From Lathyrus oleraceus (taxonomy: Eukaryota; Streptophyta; Magnoliopsida; Fabales; Fabaceae), in assembly GCF_024323335.1 (NCBI RefSeq), contig NC_066581.1, positions 464,353,527-464,417,526 on the forward strand: a DNA stretch of 64,000 nt, given 5' to 3'. Every line of letters begins with the position of its first letter. Within the stretch, counting starts at the first letter, position 1. The notes below the pieces were generated by a model, which saw only the letters and a program-made list of their open reading frames with translations, ran no database searches and was not told the origin of the DNA. Both the position numbers and the translations under genes were made by a program. Below, piece after piece: positions 55,362-64,000 of this stretch.

Positions 55362-58300
55362 TGTGACGGTGTATTCGTCGCTATATGATCTATTGGTTAA
55401 ACCATAAGCTAAGAGATACATTCAATTTCGAGTCGCCACCGCACTTTTATTTATCCAAAGGACTGGCTAAAAAGCGAACAAAAGCCTAAGAAGTTTTACA
55501 CGTAGAAAACTAATAAAAAGATCAGAGATTCTGGGTAAGGGGTAAATTACGCAATGGGAAGGTGTTAGGCACCCACTACGTCCTAGGTACTCCTAGGGAG
55601 CCCTTTTCACACTTGTTGTGCTAAATTATTATTTATTATGACATAAAGGTTGTGCAAACATGATTGGGATGGTGAGAAAAGAATATACAATTTATTAGGT
55701 TATTGGGTTATTGGGTTCGAACGGATGAACCCGTTGCCTACGTACCTTCCATCAAAGGTAAGGATCAGAACGCCGTAGTTCGGCTAAAAGATTTCCAAAA
55801 GTTGGTGGATTTGATTTTAAACACAAGCACTGAGGCTTTTCATTATCAATGGGAGAACACTCGACCAAGAACAACATCCACCATGTGAGGATAGCTTCGA
55901 CGTACTAGAGGGGTTAGCCCTGTTTGAAGTACGGAAGTCTTACTGTCGACTCACTAAGGATAGGCAAGATTTACATCAACCACAAAGATAATTGAAACCT
56001 ATGGCTAATGCATGAAAAGATTAACAATGGACAGAGCCAAAACAAGTGAATGAGTGAAGTTAATTGATTGTGATTATGAAAGTGAAGTCAAAGTATGATT
56101 AAGATTGATTCAGAGAAGTATTATGAAGATGAAGTTTTGAAAAAAAGTCAAGGACTTGGGTCCAGGTTTTTTAGTTTGAAAACATGAAGATGTTTGCACA
56201 ACACTTATGTCAAGTTTGAAAGATAAAGTGTGAAAAGGTCTAGGACATAATGGATGATGAATGGATGAAGGATGGATAGTAAAACTTCTTAGAAGGTTCA
56301 CTTCTTGAAATCATATAGCAGATGATTCAAGTGTGTCCTTTGGAATAGCAATTAATAATAACAAACAAACAAAGCAAGCCAAAGCGGATATCGGATGCCA
56401 ATCAATGGTCTTATACCAAGCTCCTAAAACAAAATGGGATATCAGATGCCACTCAATGGACTTACACTAATCTCCACAGGCAAAGAAATAAAAGCGGATA
56501 CCGGATACCAATAGATGGATTTACACCAGTCTCCTAAAACAGAAATGGATATCAGATGCCACTCAATGGTCTTACACTAATCTCCTCAAAAGAAAAACAA
56601 AGATGAACTATGGAAGTCAACTGCCAATCTATCTGGACTTAGGTTAACTCCACAGTATGCTCACAGGAAATCCAATGCCACATCACAGGGACTTACAATG
56701 GATCCTCACATACAAGAACAAAAGCAACAATATGATCACAGGAATGCAAATGCCAACTTACAGGGACTTATAATTGCAACCTCTCATACAAACAGATGAA
56801 ACAAACTATGATCACAGGAAAGCAGATGCCAACTTACAGGGACTTATAACTGCAACCTCACATACAAAACAAACAGATCAAATTATGATCACAGGATAAC
56901 AGATGCCAACTTACAGGGACTTATAACTGTATCCTCACATACACACAGATAAACAGAAGATATGAGTGACCAATGAGGTCTTACACTCTATCCTTCCATA
57001 TCACAGGAGCAAATGCCAAAGCAATGGACTTACAATTGTCCTCAATGGGCAAACAACAATAACAAAAGTCACACAGACAAATGAGATGATCATGCACTAA
57101 TGGCAATTGATGATGATGATAAATGCATAACATATAAGCAAACAAGTGCATAAGAAGCAAACAGTCGATCAATGAATAGCAAACAACACACTCTATAGCC
57201 AAACAATGGGGGCTCACACAAGAGGGTTTGACTTTGAAAGTCTACTGTAATGGGTAAAGGTTGCTCTTAACCTGGCCATTGAGGGGCTCAGGTGAAGCAG
57301 ATGAAAAGGAGATGAGGGGTGTGCCTCATTGCTTCAATCTCATATCAGAGAGAGCATCAAAGAAGGTGTGGGAGTTCAGAAAGTAGGAACTCTCTCCACA
57401 TTATTGACTCGATTAGACCTTGGGTATTTATCTCATTGCTTCAACCATGTAATGGGAGCAAAGAGAGGACACACTGAATAGTGGGGGATAGATTACTTAT
57501 CCCTACCTTCCACCAATTGCCTTACTTGAAGGACTTTTCCTGCTTGGGACAAATATAAACAAACACAGGCATTGCCTCTTAAGGAGGACTTCAGACAGTT
57601 TGCCCGGTCAAATAACAGACCGGGTCTCCAGACTACATGAAGAAGAAATATTTATACCTCAAAGCAAATGCTAAATAGCAAAGCAAGCAAGCAAGTTCAA
57701 AGAACTTAGGCAACTAAAGTACTTGGTTGTGAAGAAAAAGTGAATCAGTGGCTCTTTGTGTGTGATAGCTTGAAACAGGTGATGCTTAACAGTTGATGTT
57801 AATGTGTGCTTGCAGAAACCTAGCTCAGTGATGCTTAGAACTCTTCCAATCTTGATTCACCATGGATGTGACTTTGTGTAGCAGCAGCAGGCAAAGGCAT
57901 TACAGCTAAGAAACAGGATTTCAAATCATCTCAAGATTGTTGTAAGATGATGGAAATACCAAGGGTGCTCGAGGGTTTTTGAGAGTTGATCAGAATTCTG
58001 CTATTTTGTGAAAATGGAGAATGAGAGGAGAGAGTGTTTTTCGGTTGTGTGGCTGCTGTCTAGGGTTGTGAGAATGACAGAACAATGTCCTTATATTGTA
58101 TGTTTATGGTTACTAATCCATGTGCTAATCAAACTCACCTTAATGAAACCCTTTTGCATATTTGCTAATTTTGAAAATGTGGAAAATGGAGGGTGCAGGC
58201 TGGCTCGAGCTGGGCCTTAAACAGGCTGTAAAGACTTTGCCAATTGCTGTTTGATGTTGTTTATGCACTGCTGTACTTTGTTTTACTCTTTGAAACCAAT

Positions 58301-59546
58301 TTGCAAAAATGCCAAGTTTGTGCATAAGTGGAAATGGAGGTGTGTTTGCTGCTTGAGTGGGCTGTGAAATGCTGCAGAAGGACCAACATAATTGCTGCTT
58401 TTGGTCTGCTTTTGAATGCTGTCCTTGCTTGTACTCTTATAAAGCCAAATGCACAATTTTGCCAACCTTGCATTTTGATTCAAAATGTAGTAGAATGATG
58501 GTGTAGACATGATTTAAAGCTTGAGACAAGTCACAAATGTGATATGGAACATTTCCCAATTGGCAAAATCAAGAAAAAGTCAAAGGATCAAAAAGTCAAC
58601 TTTGAGTCAAACTTTGAATTTAAATGAAAAAGGTCCAAAAATGCCATTTTGAATGGTAAGGTTTTAGGTCATGAAATTTATATTTTTGGAAAGAGGATGA
58701 AAAATGTGGTTTGTAGGAAAAAACCCCACCAAATTTGGCTTTATGGTTTGAGAGATATGGCTTGTTGAAGTTCAAAAATTGATGAAAATGATTTGATCAT
58801 ATCTTGACAACCACACATGGGATTTTGATGTTCTTGGACTTTTTGAAAATGGGAGAACAAGATCTTCAACTTTCGTGTTGGGCAAAAATTCATTTGGAGC
58901 TTGTATCATGATGTAAGTTTAAGATCAAGAAGTTTCCATTTTTGGCAGTTGAAATTACAGGTCCACTTTCTATTTTGGGAAATTTTCTGATTTGACTTCA
59001 AATTCTTCCATGGTGAGGCTTGACATGATAGATGAGGCTTATACAAGCATGAATGAACTTCTTCAGATCAATTCTATCCATCAAATTCTTGATTGAATCA
59101 ACAGTTGACCAAGTTTGACTTTTCTAGGGTTTTGGACTGACTGATCCTCTTCTGATGAATTCCAAACCCTGAATCCTTGAGAACTTGACTTCAAATGATG
59201 TCTCAAGTTGTATGAACCTTTGATTAATGATCATGATGCCCAAATTCCACAAGAATGGCCATCATCCATTGCTTTGACTGATCAATGACTGACTTTGACC
59301 TAATTTCTGATGATTGCTTCAACTGCAAGCAAAAAGGTTAGACTGACAATATTTTTGTACTTTTTGAATGATAAACATATGAAAACAAAGATATACAAAT
59401 GCAGAGTATGCTTGGTGATCAAGAAACAAACCTACAAGGCAATCTACCCACTAGGAGGTAACAAAGGCATGCAATGATCCTTGAGGTCATGATATGATAT
59501 GATATGGGCCATGAGGGATCTTAGGGCCCAAAATTGGGGTCTTACA
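55362..59546 (-). repeat. 5' LTR of Ogre D
   Basis: Same 4185 bp as the 3' LTR at an offset of 18,710, with about five substitutions noticed. The promoter lies about 1.45 kb from its start, leaving a very long R/U5 leader of roughly 2.7 kb with tandem repeats (56370-56980) and twin hairpins (about 55547-55605). Confidence 0.95.
58085..58099 (-). promoter_or_regulatory. Putative TATA box of the Ogre D 5' LTR
   Basis: The minus strand reads ACAATATAAGGACATTG, followed by a C/A/T-rich stretch (ACCCTAGACAGCAGCC, CTCTCCTCTCATTCTCC) typical of a plant transcript start region. It is repeated in the 3' LTR near 39375. No experimental start site is available. Confidence 0.45.
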
Positions 59547-59551
59547 CTTTG
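59547..59551. repeat. Target site duplication CTTTG of Ogre D, right
   Basis: CTTTG directly after the LTR end CTTACA, matching 36647-36651. Confidence 0.92.
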
Positions 59552-62500
59552 GAATCTGGCTTGAACGATAAAATCTTCTTGAGCACAAGGTCACCTTCTC
59601 TGAACACACGAGGTTTGACCTTCTTATCAAAAGCGTTCTTCATTCTCTGCTGATATAACTGGCCATGACACATGGCAGTTAATCTCTTCTCTTCAATTAA
59701 ATTCAACTGATCAAACCTGGTCTGACACCATTCAACTTCAGTCAACTTGGCTTCCATGAGCACTCGCAATGACAAAATCTCAACCTCTACGTGGAGCACT
59801 GCTTCCATACCATAAACAAGAGAGAAAGGGGTTTCCTCTTGTTGAAGTGCGGACGGATGTAAGATACCCATGTAAAGAAAATGGGAGCATCTCATGCCAA
59901 TCCTTGTACGTGACAACCATCTTCTGGATGATCTTCATGATGTTCTTGTTCGCAGCTTCAACAACCCCATTCATCTTAGGTATGTAGGGAGAAGAATTAT
60001 GATGTGCAATCTTGAAGTCTTTGCAAAGAGCTTCGACCATATTATTATTCATGTTTGATCCATTAATAGTAATGATCTTACTTGGCACACCATAACGATA
60101 TATGATCTAATTTTTGATAAACCTTACAACAACTTGCTTGGTTACATTTGTATACGATGTCGCTTCAACCCATTTTGTGAAATAATCAATTGCCACTAAA
60201 ATGAAACAATGTACATTCGAAGCTTTGGGCTCAATCATCCCAATCATATCAATTCCCCACAGGGAAAAGGGACATGGGGAAAAGATAACATTCAATAGTG
60301 TCGGAGGAACATGAATCTTATCAGGATAGATTTGACACTTGTGGGATTTCTTCACAAACTTGTAACAGTCAGATTCCATTGTCAGCCAATAGTAACCTGC
60401 TCGCAACATTTTCTTTGCCATTGCATGTCCATTGGAATGAGTACCAAAGGAACCTTCATGTGCTTCAGTCATCAACAAGTCTGCTTCATGTCTATCCACG
60501 CATCTGAGCAAAACCATGTCAAAGTTTATCTTGTACAATATATCACCATTCAAGTAGAAATTACCCGCTAATCTTCTCAAAGTCTTCTTATCTTTCAAAG
60601 ATGCCCCAGGCGGGTAAACCTGACTTTGGAGGAAACACTTGATGTCGTAATACCACAGCTTCTCGTCTTTGATCTCTTCAACAACAAACACATGAGTTGG
60701 CCTATCAAGACGCATCACAGATAAATTAGGAACTTCATTCCAGTACTTTACTACAATCATTGAGGCTAACGTTGCAAGAGCATCTGCCATCCGGTTCTTA
60801 TCTCGAGGGATATGATGAAATTCAACCTTTGTAAAGAAAGTTGAAATCCGCCTCGCATAATCTCTATCTGGTATCAAACCGGTTTGATTTGTCTCCCATT
60901 CTCCTTTGATTTGATTCACAACCAAAGTTGAATCACCGAAGACATCTAAATATTTGATTCTGAGATTCATGGCCTCTTCAAGCCCCATAATGCAAGCTTC
61001 ATATTCTGCCATGTTGTTTGTACACTTGAAAGTCAATCTAGTTGTAAATGGTAGGTGCGTGCCTTGAGAAGTAATAATCACTGCCCCAATTCCATTTCTA
61101 TATTGATTAACAGCTCCATCAAATACCATGCCCCAACGGGAACCAGGTTCTGGCCCTTCTTCTAGCAATGGTTCATCACAATCTTTCATTTTCAAGTACA
61201 AAATCTCTTCATCAGGAAAATCATACTGCACTGAATGGTAATCTTCAATTGGTTGGTGAGCCAAATGGTCAGCCAAGATACTACCTTTGATTTCTTTCTG
61301 AGATCGGTATTTGATATCATACTCTGATAACAACATCTGCCAACGGGCAATCCTCCCAGTTAAAGCAGGCTTCTTAAATATATACTTGATTGGATCCATT
61401 TTGGATATCAACCAAGTGGTATGATTCAACATATACGTGCGCAGACGCTTAGCAGCCCAAGCCAATGCGCAACAAGTTTTCTCAAGCATGGAATATCGAG
61501 TCTCACAGTCAGTGAAATTCTTACTGAGGTAGTAAATTGCAAATTATTTCTTTCCAGTCTCATCTTGCTGACCCAGAACACAACCCATGCTATCTTCTAG
61601 CACAGTCAAATACATGATCAACGGTCTTCCTCCAACAGGTGGAGACAAAATCGGAGGCTCAAGCAAATATTCCTTGATACTATCAAATGCTTTATGGAAG
61701 TCTTCGGTCGAATCACAAGACTGATCTTTCCGAAGAAGCTTGAATACAGGCGCACATGTGGTAGTCATGTGGGAAATGAATATGGAAATATAATTCAAAC
61801 GGCCGAGAAAACCTCTGACTTGCTTCTCAGTTTTGGGCGCAAGCATCTCTTGTATTGCTTTGACCTTGGCAGGATCAACTTTAATACCCTTCTCGCTGAC
61901 AATAAAGCCCAACAACTTACCAGAGCGAACACTAAAAGTACACTTATTGGGATTCAAGCGGAGTTTATACTTCCTCAAACGCTGGAATAGCTTCAACAAA
62001 TGCTCAACATGTTCCTCTTCATCAATCGACTTCGCAATCATGTCATCGACATATACTTCTATCTCTTTATGCATCATATCATGAAAAAGAGTAGTCATTG
62101 CTCTCTGGTAAGTTGCACCGACATTCTTTAGACCGAAAGGCATCACTCTATAACAGAATTTTCCCCAGGGTGTAATGAATGTGGTCTTCTCCATATCCTG
62201 AGGTGACATCTTAATTTGATTATATCTGGAAAATCCATCCATAAACGAGAAGACTTTGAATTTAGCAGTATTATCTACCAACATATCAATGTGTGGCAGA
62301 GGGAAATCATCTTTCGGACTGACTTTAATCAAATCTCTATAGTCAACACACATGCAGGCTTTTCCATCTTTCTTCGGCACAAGCATAATATTGGCCACCC
62401 ATTACGGATACTCAGCAGTTACAAGGAAACCGACATCAATCTGCTTATGAACTTCCTCTTTGATCTTCACAGCCATATCAGGATACGTTCTTCTTAACTT

Positions 62501-62870
62501 CTACTTGACTGGAGGGCATTCTGGCTTCAACGACAATCTATGCTCCACAATATCATAATCTAACCCGGGCATGTCTTGATAGGACCAAGCAAACACATCT
62601 GAATATTCTCGAAGAAGATCAATCAACCTCTTCTTAGCATCTAGACACAGTCGAGACCCAATCTTGACTTCCTTCACATCATCTTCAGAACCCAAGTTGA
62701 CTAGCTCAATCTGCTCTTCAAACGGCTGAATAATCTTCTCATCTTGCTCAAGAAGACGAGACAATTCATCACTCACTTCTATATCACTTTCCTCCTCGGC
62801 TTCAAACACGGGGAATTCAAAATTTGGAGAAGGAGAAGGATAATTGTATTCAATGGGGTTAGGAACCAAC
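59552..62870 (-). pseudogene. pol: Ogre C pol, main part
   Basis: Homologous to D pol throughout. Stops: TAG 62501-62503 and TAA near 62402 before RT, TAA 61544-61546 in RNase H, and TAG 60107-60109 in integrase. A one-base insertion near 59840 changes TSTGATPF to TSTRGNPF. RT keeps YVDDMI. The integrase zinc finger has lost a Cys (KSHKCQ for KCHKCQ), and the second core Asp is lost (TINGS for TDNGS). The upstream end (VPNPIEYN) is joined through the intron to the protease. The downstream end is interrupted by D at 59551 and resumes at 36651. Confidence 0.9.
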
Positions 62871-63119
62871 CTGCATAATGATTTGATATTTTGATTTTAG
62901 AGAAGTGAATTTGTGACCAAATATTATGCAGATGGACAATTATATTGTTTTTTTTTTTTGGGATTAACATTTTCATAAATAAGCAAAAAGTAAAAACAAA
63001 ACATCAAAGATGTGGATGAATATAATTAATTTTATTGATGATCAATTTAAAATGCCCAAACAATGTTCACTTCTCCCTTAGGCATAAAAGAAGGATTTTA
63101 AAATATAAAAGCAAATTAC
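62871..63119 (-). other. Ogre C intron (249 nt)
   Basis: The minus strand shows TCTAA then GTAATTTGC at the donor and ATCATTATGCAG then GTTGGTTCC at the acceptor. Splicing joins the frames in the same phase as in D. The 32-nt length difference from D with identical borders supports a genuine intron. Confidence 0.85.
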
Positions 63120-63392
63120 TTAGATTGATGCAAAATAACAGGAATATCAACAACAGTCCAATTGTTGCATGTCTGTCCATGCGTCACAAAGTTGGTGCAG
63201 TCTTCCTCTTCATTGTCCTCTAGCACAACAGCTAAGTGTTGTTCATTCCCATGAATGAACCCTCCGCTACGGAAGCTGAGTTGTATCTCTTCAGATCTAA
63301 CGGTTGACGAGCCCTTCTGGAACCCCAAACCAGTTCTTCCCTTGTTGTCGGTGACCCCTACCACACGCCCCCACTGATCAATAGGACCTTCT
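63120..63392 (-). pseudogene. pro: Ogre C protease, C-terminal end
   Basis: Residues GRTGLGFQKG, FRSGGFIHG, NNWTVVDIPVILHQS match D (SRAGIGYGSG, FTSGGFIHA, HNWVAVDVPTVIHRS). The part with the active site is missing because LTR F begins at 63393. The open frame runs on into F only by chance. Confidence 0.8.
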
Positions 63393-64000
63393 TGTAAGAA
63401 CAAAAATTGTTCTACAACAGATTCCAGGATTTTGATGATAACAAAGGATGAAACCAAAAATGGCACTCTAACGAAAAGTTTCTAAGTGTGCAGGACTCTA
63501 AAAGGAATCTGACTACGTCATCAGATTCAGAATCAAATCAGATACAAATTATCAGAAGATCAGAAGCATCTGAAGTAGAAATGCGCTCTAGAAGTTCTGA
63601 CTCTGAGCTTACAGCAGATCAGAATATCAGAAGCATCTGAAGAAGAAGTACGCTCTAGAAGATCTGACTCTGAACAACGGTATATCAAATTCCAGAAGCT
63701 CACAACAGTATCTGAAGTCATCATCAGAAGCTCTGAAGCCACATAGCAAGATCTCAGATTAACAGAGTTACGTAGACTCTGATAATGGATTTCCTAATTC
63801 AGAAAGAATAACGTCAACTTCGAATTTAAATGGAAAGGAACTATTATTGGAAAGAAGTTATTTAGGGAGACAAAGTTGTTTTGACAAGAAACAACAGAAG
63901 TTATGGCATTGATTCCTAATCAAGACAAAATCATCTGCCATCAATTTCAACGGTCCTTTCACCTCTATATAAAGGACAGCAAACAGCATTGAGAGATACA
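63393..64000 (+). repeat. Element F: start of a copia-type LTR, runs out of window
   Basis: Begins TGTAAGAACAAAAATTG inside C protease. The preceding CTTCT (63388-63392) would be the target duplication. Two ~62-bp imperfect repeats with CAGAAGCATCTGAAG and CGCTCTAGAAG lie at about 63553-63676. A TATA box is at 63965. The right end is not in the window, so the family call is tentative; similar TTTTGATGATAACAAA starts occur in legume copia LTRs. Confidence 0.65.
63965..63975 (+). promoter_or_regulatory. TATA box of LTR F
   Basis: CTATATAAAGG, preceded by a CACC context and followed by GCAAACAGCATTGAGAGA. Confidence 0.55.

Larger units (their letters stand above)
36652..59546 (-). mobile_element. 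Element D: complete, young Ogre retrotransposon
   Basis: A 22.9-kb element with 4185-bp LTRs of equal length, 5-bp target duplication, PBS, leader, ORF1, gag, protease, intron, pol, 3' UTR and polypurine tract. No stop or frameshift is seen in any coding part, except that protease lies in the -1 frame relative to gag. I count about five differences between the LTRs (for instance near 36938, 37969, 40019 and 40155). This is about 0.1 percent and points to a recent insertion. Confidence 0.95.
27827..63392 (-). mobile_element. Element C: old Ogre, split by solo LTR and by Ogre D
   Basis: Parts on the minus strand, read from the right, are: protease C-terminus, intron, pol up to 59552, pol end 36507-36651, 3' UTR (34410-36506 and 28657-29383), polypurine tract, and an LTR fragment (27827-28641). 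The insertions are D at the CTTTG target and a solo LTR at the GTTAG target. The 5' half is cut off by LTR F at 63393. Several stops and lost catalytic residues show it is dead. Confidence 0.85.

Noticed and set aside
1..64000. Host protein-coding genes or rRNA
   Set aside because: Every sizeable open frame is assigned to a retrotransposon or falls in LTR or UTR repeats. No host domain or rRNA sequence was recognised.

Overview
Organism and content. The window holds no recognisable host gene. It is a pile of nested LTR retrotransposons. The giant Ogre/Tat Ty3-gypsy elements (extra ORF1, LTRs of 4-5 kb, a tRNA-Arg-type primer site, an intron between protease and reverse transcriptase) together with SIRE/Maximus-like Ty1-copia remnants suggest a large-genome legume, most likely tribe Fabeae (pea, vetch, lentil or grass-pea). 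The species cannot be fixed from the sequence alone. Layout. 1-2652 is the 3' part of a plus-strand Ogre LTR, joined to 103 bp of the start of a minus-strand Ogre LTR (2653-2755). That junction cuts into the pol gene of element A (2756-8436). A and B (8437-23796) are intronless Tat-type elements arranged in tandem, with one LTR (8437-10786) acting as A's 3' LTR and B's 5' LTR. The A/B block ends inside the gag of a decayed Ty1-copia element E (23797-27826). E abuts the LTR of an old minus-strand Ogre, C (27827-63392). C is itself split by a solo Ogre LTR (29384-34404, duplication GTTAG), by a complete Ogre D (36652-59546, duplication CTTTG), and at its far end by a copia-type LTR F (63393 to the window end). 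How the parts work together. D is the reference element: identical-length LTRs (4185 bp, about five differences seen), PBS, leader, intact ORF1, gag, protease in the -1 frame, a 281-nt intron, an intact 1153-residue RT/RNase H/second RNase H/integrase exon, a 4.6-kb 3' UTR and a polypurine tract. It looks young and possibly competent. C keeps the same intron but is dead. A and B are dead and lack the intron; B has also lost the protease core. What is unusual. The noncoding parts are full of short hairpins whose stems change in a compensating way around fixed loops. There are twin hairpins in the LTR, compound hairpins just after the pol stop in all four elements, and long arrays in each 3' UTR (CGGTAA-loop hairpins in A/B; 8-, 9- and 14-nt-loop classes in C/D). 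The 3' UTRs also carry many degenerate copies of the sequence complementary to the PBS. These patterns are the main candidate for an undescribed RNA system. All calls are from reading the sequence; no search or folding program was run.
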